Below, piece by piece: positions 1-10,285 of a stretch of 64,000 nucleotides of DNA. The notes under the pieces are model-generated. The model ran no database searches. It had not been told where the DNA came from and saw only the letters and a list, made by a program, of their open reading frames with translations. The DNA comes from Heliopora coerulea (Eukaryota > Cnidaria > Anthozoa > Scleralcyonacea > Helioporidae), in the NCBI GenBank assembly GCA_030142905.1, contig JASJOG010000147.1, positions 411,001-475,000 of the forward strand, written 5' to 3'. The stretch's first letter is position 1; the number at the start of each line of letters is the position of its first letter. A program made the translations under genes and the position numbers.

Positions 1-63
1 GTGTAAAATCTTTAAAGTTTGTGAAAAAAAGTTGAAAATTCAGACATAAGATATTTGGAGCAT

Positions 64-163
64 TAACCCTTTCCTGTCCGGGATGTCTCCCTTTGACGTG
101 TATAATCGTCTGGCGTTAGCCAGAGTAAAATTAAAAAGTTGGGTAAGGACCCGAAAGGGTTAA
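64..163. repeat. Short MITE with TTAACCCTTTC inverted ends
   Basis: A 100-bp unit begins TTAACCCTTTC and ends GAAAGGGTTAA. Its interior (TCTCCCTTTGACG then GTCTGGCGTTAGCCAGAG) recurs in partial copies near 1870-1925 (reverse), 3195-3260, 4225-4320, 11945-12050, 33845-33940 and 61555-61640. The last three occupy the same intron of copies 2, 3 and 4 and so predate the gene duplication. Confidence 0.6.
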
Positions 164-559
164 ATTTCGGGTGAAATTTGGTTTAGTAAATTAGACCATA
201 ATCACTTCTGGTTACTGCTTAATATTTAATTTACGTATTAGGGCTGAGGAGGCAAGCCTACACTACACATGACCTAAATGCGTATCAAATTAAATTCGGG
301 CAATTTTTGAAGATGCAATATTCGGCCAAATTAAACTAGACATCTCCCCGAACAAAATGGGTTGAATACTCCCTCTGCCTGAAATAATTATGAAGTCATG
401 GAGGAGCTGGAAACTGGAATGACCTTACTGGAATTGATGAAATTTAGGAAACAAATTTTACCAATTTTTATGTTTGCAGTGTAGTTGTGCAAATAAATCT
501 CTCCATGTAGCAGCATTTAGGATAGGATAGAATAAATTTTTATTTTATAAAAATTTATT

Positions 560-720
560 TTATATTTTATTTTGACTCTGAAGATGACCGCCGCTAAGGC
601 TGTCGAAACGTCAGTCACTTCAACCAACAGTCTTTCTCAAGACTACACTAACCTGGACGATCAACTTCCTCAAACATGTCATGATTCTCCCAGGTTCAAA
701 CCATTTACTTTTAAGCATAA
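560..720 (+). repeat. Penelope-like element 3'-end remnant (probable)
   Basis: The stretch starts with CTCTGAAGATGA, a stem (GACCGCC / GGCTGTC), then GAAACGTC, and runs on through a second hairpin-like CAGTCTTTCTCAAGACT. The same layout ends the two better-preserved Penelope-like insertions at 6345 and 51014 in this window. No coding part remains. It lies in an intron of gene copy 1. Confidence 0.35.
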
Positions 721-1118
721 AAAGTATATTGCAAATATAAAAACAGTTGAAAAATTATTTGTTTTTTACAACAGTTAAAAGCAATACAGGCATGATTATA
801 AAATGCTCTTTCGGTTGACATTGCAAATATAGCAACTTTTGTAGATACAGATTGTTGGTTTGCTTATACACCCGACCCCCGATAATCAACCGGTTTATGT
901 TCCTTAGCCTCTGTCGTTGTAGTTCAGACATTTCTCATCTCTCACTTTCCGAAAAGATTCTTTGGAAGTTAGGTAGAATTTATCGCATTTGTTTTAGTCT
1001 TTTCTCGCAAGTTTTTGAACTGCTAACTCAAGAAGTTGTTGAACAATGAACGTATTTACGATGCCAAGATATACTTGGGTCTTTAGCCATTGTATTGAGG
1101 TTCAGTTTCTCCTTGTAG

Positions 1119-2373
1119 ATTTGGAGAGCCTTACGTTTAATAATTGATACAGGATTCCATTATCGAGGAATGAACAGGTCAGTAAGTTTTTAATTGAATG
1201 GATGTTCAGTACTGTTATTTACGGCTGAGACACAAAAATACATTTTCAAGTGGGAATTATAGAGAGAGGTGATCGAGGCAAACAATTGATTCTGAAAACT
1301 GCTATAAAATTGCAATGTCTCTGATTTCCCATCTTGTAAATGCATTTCCCAGATTTTTTAAATCTTAATTTCTTACATATAAAGACTTCAATGTTTCATT
1401 TGTATTTTATATGTCATGAGCGATGAGTTTAGTGATATGCGCAGTATATACAAAAGGAGTGGCTGTTTTGTATCGGCTGACATACAGATGCAAGGCAAAC
1501 CTGACTGTCTTCTCATCTCGATACGGAACGGACATGAGTTTTGAAAATTAATTCTAAAACGTGCTCATAGTCATCTTTGGAAGACTGTCTGAAGCTTCTA
1601 AAGGAGAAAACATACAAAAACTAATTTATAAAGTATTAAGAACATTAGATGTGATACAGATTACAGAAACGAATGATGTTTTATTTATCAGTTCTGTATC
1701 ACATTTAAAGAAACTGAGTAAACAATTCCTTTTAATTTTCCCGATGAATTGTTGATGAGTTTTAGAAAACAATATTATGTCATACTAGTAAACTCTATCC
1801 TGAATATCTCAAATCACGTTATCATTTCAAAACATCTGAAATTTTTTTCTGTCCAGATCAGTCATTTATTATTTTACTCTGATGATTTTACACGTCAAAG
1901 AAAGACCTAGACAGGAAAGTGTTAAACAGTTGCACAATTCCTATTTCTTTATTAACTAAAATATACTTTCTTGACAAAGAACAACTGCTTTGGGACTGTT
2001 CTCAAAATACGCTTGGGACGACTCCGACCGTGCCCAGAAAGAAGTAACACGCTACCAGGGTGCTCCAGGACAAGCCACCGCCTACATGCTGGGCCAACAA
2101 AAGCTCATGCAGTTGAGAGAATACTGTAAGAATAAACTTGGAGATAAGTTTAACATCAGAGAGTTCCACTACCAGGTGCTATCCCAGGGTTCGGCTCCCG
2201 AGTCTTACCTCGATAAGCACGTGAAGAAGTATGTCAAGTGCATTCAGGGTGAACTGAAAGGCGAAAACTGCAACATTATTTTGAACCCACAAAAACAAGA
2301 ACCTGGGTCCGATTCTGAGCCCAGAATGGACGTTGATCTTTCCCTTCAACCGTCTCGACAACATTATGTTTAA
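1119..2373 (+). CDS. DUF885 family protein, copy 1 (last two exons only)
   Basis: Exons 1119..1177 and 1980..2373; the gene begins left of the window. The 59-nt exon encodes a segment reading IWRALRLIIDTGFHYRGMNR across the junction, and the last exon contains GAPGQATAYMLGQQKL, matching the C-terminal region of DUF885 proteins (PGQATAY plus a following helix). Both exons have GT/AG borders and the same phases as the two last exons of copies 2 and 3, which fixes the model. The C-terminus ends SRQHYV where copies 2 and 3 end SRRHYV; the last exon is 3 nt shorter. A possible AATAAA polyadenylation signal lies at 2758-2763. Role: DUF885 is a family of unknown function with a metallopeptidase-like motif that lies upstream of this part. 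No lesion is visible in this portion. Confidence 0.85.
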
Positions 2374-3954
2374 GCGAGATCCACGGTCATGGCTGATTAC
2401 AGATGCATTTGAATATGTTCCCAGTTCTAGAACACTTGAATAATGAGTAGTTAATATAATTTGACTTAAAAAAACATTTCTAGTAATATATGGAAAATTC
2501 ATTCAATTGTTGACCAAAACAGTGGAAAGAAGTTAATTTTTTGCGGAAGAAAAATACGGCTTTTTGATTTCATGTAGTTAGTTATGTCATATTGTCCTGC
2601 CTTTGATTCCATGACATTGAGTAGAATATTAAAATTGCGTTTAAATGCACACGCTCTCATTTGGAAGTGCAAAATGTACCAAACGACCCCAAAAGATCCC
2701 ACAGTCTCTTTTCTGAATAAAATTCATCGTCGTCGCCTTGAAGACTCCAAAATTATCAATAAATAAATGAATTTTGTCTTGTTAAACTAAGGTATTAACT
2801 CAATTGAAACCAATCCAGTTTTAATTGCAAAAAATTTGTCTGTGCAAGCTGACGTTGTCTGAAGGAAAATGTTTTACTTTATACTGTTTTTAGCTGAATT
2901 AAATTACTGAGACTGTCATTTTAGTGCTAACAATAAATGGTCGCTTTTGTTAGTCGAAGTGGTAGTTAGCACTAGTCGTGTCAACAAGGAAAATTCAATT
3001 TGTATCAGAAGTCGAGTCCAGCAGTTGACTCCGACGTCAACTACGTCGCTTGTGAAGCCCCGTTGGAAAACCTTACAACAACAAAGAGCTGCATTGTGTA
3101 CTTCTAAATGGAGAAACCACCCAGTGAAAATATAGACTAAAGGAAGCTTAAACTTACATTAACATCTGATTTGTTTGGGGTTTTTTTGCGATAGATTTTC
3201 CTTTCCCACCAGGATGTCTCCCTTGACAAGTAAAATCCTTTCGCGTTAGGCTGTAGTAGAAGCCAGAAGACTGATTCTGCCAGAGGTTATACTCACCATA
3301 GAGATCATAAACTCTAGAGGGGTCATGAAGCCCAAAACTTCAGGTGAAATTGAACTCCGCCATTTTGAGTAAACTGCGGTAAAAAATTACTATTCTCCAG
3401 GCCCTCTTCGTCTGTTCGAGTCTCGGGGCCGAACAACTGAAGTTTAGGAAATTGTTTTCTGTTTATTTCCGTTAGCCGAATAGCCGAAAACCTGCTTTAC
3501 TGGGTGTTAGTTGGCTATTTAATATATAATTGCTTTAAAGTTTCCCATTTTTAAACAAAGAGACAAAAGCGAAGTTGCCTTTGACCCTGACTTTGAACTT
3601 TTTGCCCGGGAATGTTCGTTTTGCCCCCCTCATTTGTCCATTATGGTGACAATCAATTTTTCAAGCGCGGTTGCGTGATATTTAGCTGCGATGGCTCTTC
3701 CAGTTAATACATGATCTCTATGATACTCGCACCTTGGCCGGATTAAGACTGTGGAGGTCTGGGTGAAGATTTTGTCGGGGGCCATCGAAAGTAATTTCAT
3801 TTACCTTTTCATGAAGTTACTTATGCGATCACTCCGATACTTTGAACTTTACTTGTGCTATCAAATATCTTTTTAACTGCCCAAAGACCGAGGACCGCCT
3901 CACAAAGGCCCATAAACAGCACGATGTATCGCACTTCTATGCATCACACTCCTA

Positions 3955-4008
3955 GAGCGTCTTGCCAGTTATCACAAGATTGCGGGTTCGATCCCCATCT
4001 GGGGCAAA
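3955..4008 (+). repeat. tRNA-like fragment with B box
   Basis: GCGGGTTCGATCCCCATCTG fits a polymerase III B box and T arm, but no matching acceptor stem or clear A box is upstream, so this is a SINE or tRNA relic and not a functional tRNA. Confidence 0.3.
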
Positions 4009-4507
4009 GAAATTCTTTTAACTGAAGATAGAGCTTGACGAATGCTCATCGAAATCATTCAAGGTATCTCCAAATTCCCACATTTCCAACATATATATCT
4101 CAACAACTCACCGTATCCCACATATACTTATGGTGAGCTAGTGACCAAATATTTGGTGAAACATTGAAAATACGTTTTATTTTTGGATATTAAAAAACTC
4201 TGGAGTGCCTAAATGTGGGGTCCCTGAACTCTCGAGGCAGGAGCTCTCCCTTTGACGAGTAAAATCGTCTGGTGTTAACCAGAGTACAATAGTAAAAGCC
4301 TTATACCACATGGAAAGAGTTAATGTCAGGGGCCTGGGACCCAGGCCCCCGATAACCAAGCCCTCAATCCGCCGCTGGCTTCTAACTCAAATAGTGTTAC
4401 ATCCAGACACGTGGCCAACGCAAGAGGGGTCAATAGCCAAGGGTGGGGTCAGGATCACGAATATCTCACTGTTAAGTTAGATGAAAACTTGCCTCCAATC
4501 CCCATGG

Positions 4508-4572
4508 ACTCGATAGCTCAACAGGTAGAGGGGCGCACTAGAATCCCGAAGGTGCGACTACAAATTCCGCCC
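4508..4572 (+). repeat. Decayed tRNA-derived SINE head
   Basis: ATAGCTCAACAGGTAGAG resembles the A box and D arm of a tRNA; the B box position (GGTGCGACTACAAATTCCG) is degenerate. No intact cloverleaf forms. Confidence 0.35.
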
Positions 4573-4769
4573 AAGTCGACATTTTTAGTTGACTTCGGCA
4601 ATGTCATATTATCATGAAAAATTGTCTATGCATGAACAGCTCCACCCAGTTTTTCCTTCTGATTGAAGTAGAACGATTCTTAAACAATAGCAATCACAAG
4701 TTCATGCATACAACGTCATTCACTGCAACTTCATGCAGAGTGGACAGCTGTTCTGTTCTCCAAAGCGCA

Positions 4770-5170
4770 ATCGTGATATGAATATGACAGCCCAGGAAAT
4801 AACTTTTAAATAACCATAATGCCTTAAGAAAACTTTAATACAAATGTAGTCACTCGGCTCACTTATCTCCAGAAGCCAGAGCCAGTCGACAATTTGAAAA
4901 AATACAAGATAAAACATATTCCGAAGAAAAAAAACTTGAAAACTCAGAATACGAGTGAAAATCAACACGAAGGTTGAATTAGTAATATTTCGGTTTTATT
5001 TCAAAACCATTATCAGGCCAATTGATTGGTATGAAATATTACTGATTCAACCTTCGTTTTGATTTTGACTCTATTCTGAGTTTTCAAAATGTTCCTCTTC
5101 GGAATATGTTTTATCTTGTATCACATATCTCCATGATAGTTTCTTTAAAAGTTATTTGCCAATCCGTCAT
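4770..5170. repeat. Imperfect inverted repeat, ~200-bp arms
   Basis: GATATGAATATGAC ... AATAACTTTTAA ... ATAAAACATATTCCGAAG ... CGAAGGTTGAAT on the left (4774-4980) recurs as its reverse complement on the right (5048-5170), with the turn near 5020-5045. It directly precedes the Penelope-like insertion. Family not recognised. Confidence 0.55.
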
Positions 5171-5420
5171 ATTCATATCAGGAAAACATAATTTCTCAGT
5201 AGCAACAAGGTCAATACACATTTAAAGAAAACGATATATTTTTTAAAAGCATACATGTTTCGACAACTTCAAGATGCCATCTTCAGTGCAGAATGAATCA
5301 TGTGAGGTAATATGATACAATAATATATGAGTTAGGATATGAATAAATTATTTACAATTGATGAGGAAGTGATCTGCTTACAAATACAGGATTATTTGCA
5401 TAAAGTGATGATAGGTGTAT

Positions 5421-5717
5421 TTATAGACTGAAAATAGTATTGAAGTGATGAATTTGGACGTTGAGATCGGAATTGATTTTGTTGATGTGAAGAGCCTCTT
5501 TGATTTTGAGGGAAAAGGTTGAATGAGCGGAGTCGATGATTTTAAAGCAAGAGTGTGAAAATTGCTTTTTACATGAGGGAAAGGCGTGAAGATGTTTGTA
5601 GATGTTTGAGTTTCTGTCCGTATTCGTGTGTTCCTTAATCCTGGTAGTTAATTGTCGAGAAGTTTCACCAATATAGAGGGAGTTACATCCTGCACAAGAA
5701 AATTGATATACTACCAT
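5421..5717 (-). pseudogene. GIY-YIG endonuclease C-terminal fragment of a Penelope-like element, left arm
   Basis: 98 codons reading VVYQFSCAGCNSLYIGETSR followed by a TRIKEH motif: the CxxC, YIGET and RxxEH features of the GIY-YIG domain that ends Penelope-like polyproteins. It is identical in protein sequence to the ORF at 5914-6210 on the other strand. The reverse transcriptase part is absent, so this is a truncated copy and not a working gene. Confidence 0.7.
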
Positions 5718-5913
5718 AGATTTAGAAAGATCAGGAATTGGATCTTTGAAACAAAAAAGGCTTTTTATCTTGTAAGATGTAAAGATAAGTTTGACTTCAT
5801 AAGTTTGACTTAAACGCTACTGCACGGACATTGAAGTCAAACTTATCTTTACATCTTACAAGATAAAAAGCCTTTTTTGTTTCAAAGATCCAATTCCTGA
5901 TCTTTCTAAATCT

Positions 5914-6210
5914 ATGGTAGTATATCAATTTTCTTGTGCAGGATGTAACTCCCTCTATATTGGTGAAACTTCTCGACAATTAACTACCAGGATTAAGGAA
6001 CACACGAATACGGACAGAAACTCAAACATCTACAAACATCTTCACGCCTTTCCCTCATGTAAAAAGCAATTTTCACACTCTTGCTTTAAAATCATCGACT
6101 CCGCTCATTCAACCTTTTCCCTCAAAATCAAAGAGGCTCTTCACATCAACAAAATCAATTCCGATCTCAACGTCCAAATTCATCACTTCAATACTATTTT
6201 CAGTCTATAA
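5914..6210 (+). pseudogene. GIY-YIG endonuclease C-terminal fragment of a Penelope-like element, right arm
   Basis: Mirror image of the 5421-5717 fragment, with the same 98 residues, including YIGETSRQLTTRIKEH. The reading frame stays open although neither copy has an N-terminal reverse transcriptase, which points to a recent insertion. Confidence 0.7.
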
Positions 6211-6705
6211 ATACACCTATCATCACTTTATGCAAATAATCCTGTATTTGTAAGCAGATCACTTCCTCATCAATTGTAAATAATTTATTCATATCCTAAC
6301 TCATATATTATTGTATCAAATTACCTCACATGATTCATTCTGCACTGAAGATGGCATCTTGAAGTTGTCGAAACATGTATGCTTTTAAAAAATATATCGT
6401 TTTCTTTAAATGTGCATATCAGGAAAGCTACTGCTTTTTTCGGTTTTTCCACCTCACTGAGCGTGATTGATACATGGATTTTGCGGGACTATGTTCGTTG
6501 ACGCAGGCCATTAATAGCCAGCATTCTTACAAAATTAGGGCTACGTGTTGTCCTTGGTAGCCTTTTTACCATAAGCACCTGCTTTCCTGCAGAATTGCCG
6601 ACGATAAGTCACCAACTCATCCACGCACTTCAGTCATACACCTTGAAAAAATAGCATCAATTGACAAAAAGTGGCAAAACGATGAATATCATCGTTTATT
6701 TGAAA

Positions 6706-6798
6706 AACAGAGAACGGAGAAGACCAAAGAAGAGATGGATAGACGATGTTAAAGAAGACTTTAATGAGAAGGGACTGACTAGATATGGTGAAAGATAA
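6706..6798 (+). mobile_element. Non-LTR retrotransposon C-terminal fragment
   Basis: The frame reads RRRPKKRWIDDVKEDF then a stop after YGER, matching the RPKKRWxDxVKxD tail found after the reverse transcriptase of CR1/RTE-like elements. Everything upstream is lost. The fragment may extend to ~6850. Confidence 0.55.
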
Positions 6799-6954
6799 GA
6801 TAAGATGGAGATCTAGAAGCCAAGCAGCCAACCCTGGGACAGTCTGGGACTAAGGCTGGGTAAAAGAAGATTTCAGAAAAATTAAGGCTCCCGCATATCT
6901 TCCAATATTTTTAAAACAGAGTGAGACGTAAGTTGATCGTCATCGGGAGTGATT

Positions 6955-7105
6955 TAACCCTAAATCTAATCCAAACCCTGACCCTAATCCTAACCTAAAC
7001 AATAACTCTAACCCTTTTCCTAGCCCTAATACTGACACTTACCCTAATTCTTACATATCCCTAATCCTAATCCTAATGCTAACACTAACCCTAACCCTAA
7101 TCCTT
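6955..7105. repeat. Degenerate CCCTAA tract (interstitial telomere-like)
   Basis: About 150 bp of CCCTAA/CCTAAT/CTAACC units, with the cleanest run CTAACCCTAACCCTAATCC near 7083-7101. TTAGGG is the usual metazoan telomere unit. The many variants show it is old; it lies in the intergenic stretch before copy 2. Confidence 0.6.
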
Positions 7106-7179
7106 TTCCGAATTTCTCCTAGGAAAATGATGTTCATCTTTTTGAGCACGTTTTGAGAAGCGATGCTGTAGACCCCTGG

Positions 7180-8800
7180 CACTCCTATTCAAAACAACTC
7201 AACTGAAGGACAACTTCAAAGTTCCTACCTTAAACAGATCGAATAATTCATCTAAATTCTTCTGTTTATAAGTACTTTTCCTCCAACAGGGGAATAAATG
7301 CAAGTGGTCTATTCATCTTTTCGAGAATTAGACTGTGTTGATCCACTGTAAATAAAGCTCATGCACTTGCTCCCCTGCGACTCGAAAAGCAAAGCACATG
7401 GCGGCCATGTTGGTGTATCTAACAAAAGAGGACAACATGATAAAACATCTTTTCTTGAGGAATAACAGGACGTTAAGTGTATACCCTCCTTATGCAAACC
7501 AACCCTTAATTAAGGCGACTCTAATACGAAAAGATTTTTCGTTGGCCAAATTACCACACACAAAAGATTGACATTTGTGAATCCTTTATTTTAATTTCAT
7601 TAGCATTCCTAACCACCGTTCAAAGTCGATGCGAATAACATCACCTTTAAACTCTCAAGTGAATTCATAATTCACAAGAAACCACAAAGAAAATCATCAC
7701 CGTAACATGTCTACGAAAATAAAAAACAATATTTCATATCGATTCATCTCTGAAACTTTGCTTTCGAACATTGGAACTTGGCTTTCGAGTAGTTTAATTA
7801 AACTTCTTGATCGCTTCCAATTTGGTGTTTCGATGAAAGACCAAGCAGTCTTGGGAGTGATGGCAAACATGAAGAGAAGGATATTACATGTGTTAGTAAT
7901 GGAGAGTAAATCAGCTGAGACTTCTTTCGAGAAAACAACTAAGTTCTCCCAACATTAATCGAAGCAAGTACTGTAGGAATCGCCCCTAGTCTAGTGTTCG
8001 GCGTCTGCCTTTCTAGGCTCGTTATCGATGGCCGAACGCGGAAGCCTGTAATTTTGAGCTTGAGTTTAACCAATTCACGCCCCGTGTCCGATATATAGGA
8101 CACCAAAGAACAAAAGGGCCGGTGATAGAACAAAGGACAAAAGTTAAAAATTCCGGACTTAAAGATTCAGTAAGTAAGGGTTAATCAATAGTCTTGAGCG
8201 TGAAAAAGGATTTAACATCGAGAGTGAAGCTCAACGGGCACGAGGTTTCCTACGCCCGGAGTGACTGTTCACTGTTTTCAAAGGAAAGCAGTGTGAACTG
8301 GTTATCACGCTCTTATCAAAGGTTATCGCACTCCTGAATAGAAATGCCTGGATAAACGATTAAACGCTTCTGTTGAACCAATGAATCGTGGGTGTGTCAC
8401 GAGATAAGAATAATGTCAAGCTTTTTGGAAGTTTCAGATTTGTATTGCGCCGAATAATCTTCTGTTATACTTAATTTCAATTGTTGAGGATAAAGGGACG
8501 CCCATGAGTTTTATGACGTAGTCAGAAATGCACGGGACTGCAAACACATAAAAGGAATTCGTTTGTATGAGACTCGCAGGACATGGACAGGACATTTTGC
8601 AAAACATGTACTTTGATGCTGCTAATGGACTTTGCCAACGAGAGACTTTGAGAGAAAAGACGACCGAAGAAATTCGAGCGAGTTATTGCAAACAGCTTGT
8701 ACCATCACAAGTACACTTGTAGCACTGTAGGTCTTCGAACGGGTGTTCCCCAAATAATATAGCTAATTCCTCGACTTCTGGTGTTTAGCCTTCCAGCATA
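7180..8800. promoter_or_regulatory. Duplicated upstream block of copy 2
   Basis: No coding gene is supported. The block is repeated with high similarity at ~29090-30720 (before copy 3), ~44690-45859 (before copy 4, then cut by the Polinton-like element) and 57853-58375. It probably includes the promoter and 5' UTR of the DUF885 genes. A conserved GATATAGCTAATTCCTCGAC element sits about 45 bp before each ATG. The part at ~8175-8410 is a repeat also found in intron 8 of copies 2 and 3. Confidence 0.5.
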
Positions 8801-10060
8801 ATGTCGGAAGGAAATGAGAGTTCTGAAGCGACCTCCGCTGATGACGTTGCCTTACGTCCTTTATCGCCATCTGAAACAGACATCGCAGGAACGAATGGTT
8901 CTTTCACAGCCTCTGCCATGTTTACTTTTCGAGCAACTTCAACAACAATACTAGCTACTCTTTCATTTAGCTTGTTCATCATTTGTATTGGTTTGATATC
9001 AGTTGTAGTTCGGGAGAAAAACTCGGGTTCTACAATCGCCCAACAAACCGACAACAAAGGTAAGTCGCAAGCTAGTAAACAACCATCTTCAGGAAAAGTT
9101 TGCATGACATTGAGGGGAAACTGGTATCCTTATCATCTTAATATGTATTAAAATGTTGATATAATTGCTATGAAAGAACAAGCGTACTTAGAATGAGTCA
9201 TTGAAAATGTCATGCTGACCAAACGGAAGCCAACCGATAAAATCATTGACACGAATTTCGCATCCGAAAAACCGGGTCTCTGACATCTATAGCTACAGTT
9301 CCATATCTAAAAGTTATTTAAGGCGTTGCCAATAAAAGAAGGCCTCGAAAAGCCATACTAAAGGTATATCTTCTAGAGTACGAAGACAGACAGTTTACAA
9401 ATCTTTCGATGATTGCGAAATCGTTTTTCTTATTTTTGTTTTGTTTTACTTTCTCAGTGTTACTATAAATTTAACTTTTCTTTCAACCGTGAAGCCTTTG
9501 AAAAAGCATTTACATCAATAATGCGCATAAAATTATGCACGTAAAACAGCGTGGTAAAAATATCTCCGAATAAAACCTTTCCGTTGCTGTATTGGATGTA
9601 GTTGATATTGGGTCAAACTTTCTTGCGTCTCAATGGGCTATAAATATGCCCTTCCTTTGTGCTTAAGAAATCACCTCGGCATCTTTCCTTACTCATTCCG
9701 AACTAGAATTCGATTTTAGTATTTTTTTTCTTTGCGGGCCAGAAAACCGTAGAATTTACACTTTACCCGATTTTTCTACGAGGTGCAGATTAATTAACTA
9801 TCCACCACGTTGGCGGTGAATAGTATGGGTTAAAATCAAGTGCCATTCTCCAGTAGTGAGGTAAATAATTGAGCTTATACGAGAAAAAGTTAAATAAAAA
9901 ACAAAAATATTCGTTAATTTTGAGTTAATATTCCGCCAGTGTCACTGTGAGCCTGCTTTCCGACAAAAGGAAAGAATAGCTTTTACGAATAATTCCAGTT
10001 TGAATATGTGTCCTAAACGTGAACTCAAAATGCCAATTGATTTTTAATAAAGGCCCACTT

Positions 10061-10168
10061 CAAACTTCGAACTTTTCATGTGCCGAGCCAAATGTAAATT
10101 AGTTTGAATAAAGGATTTTGCTCATTAACATTAGGTTCGGTACATGAAAAGTTCGACATTTGAACTCG
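10061..10168. repeat. Palindromic MITE in intron 1 of copy 2
   Basis: Arms CGAACTTTTCATGTGCCGAG and GTTCGGTACATGAAAAGTTCG flank an AT-rich centre. Orthologous copies lie at 31986-32090 and 59645-59752, so the insertion predates the tandem duplication. Confidence 0.65.
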
Positions 10169-10202
10169 ACCTAAGTGACTAGATCAGCTTCTGTCCTTAA
10201 AT

Positions 10203-10285
10203 TAGCATTTTTAGCCTCGTTCATGTGTTTATAATTGAAAAGAATTTAAAATCTCTCGACTTAAACAAGGCTCGAAAGGCTAAAT
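10203..10285. repeat. Hairpin repeat in intron 1 of copy 2
   Basis: GCATTTTTAGCCTCGTT pairs with AACAAGGCTCGAAAGGCTAAATGC about 40 bp later. The same hairpin is present in intron 1 of copies 3 and 4. Confidence 0.5.

Larger units (their letters stand above)
2374..5173. other. Intergenic region after copy 1
   Basis: No gene is supported. The part up to ~2900 is the duplicated 3' flank of the DUF885 gene (its ATTTCATGTAGTTAGTTATGTC block recurs near 26405 and 43660). Beyond that lie decayed repeats: partial TTAACCCTTTC MITEs near 3195 and 4225, a block at ~3400-3730 similar to 17340-17650, and two decayed tRNA-like stretches listed separately. Confidence 0.6.
5186..6414. mobile_element. Penelope-like retroelement insertion, head-to-head palindrome, 12-bp target duplication
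   Basis: CATATCAGGAAA occurs at 5174-5185 and 6415-6426 and is the likely target site duplication. Inside, after a 33-bp lead (5186-5218), two ~581-bp arms (5219-5799 and 5832-6412) are near-perfect reverse complements around a 32-bp spacer. Each arm carries the same truncated GIY-YIG ORF, then a CTGAAGA-stem-GAAAC signature at the outer side. GIY-YIG endonuclease C-termini, inverted arrangement, short unmatched extension and 10-15 bp target duplications are features of Penelope-like elements. No reverse transcriptase remains. Confidence 0.75.

Noticed and set aside
3955..4008. Possible tRNA gene
   Set aside because: Only a B box and T arm are visible; no acceptor stem closes and the A box is missing.
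7939..8133. Conserved small minus-strand ORFs in the duplicated upstream block (also 29655-30017)
   Set aside because: Conservation reflects recent duplication of the whole block; lengths and frames differ between the units and no motif is present.
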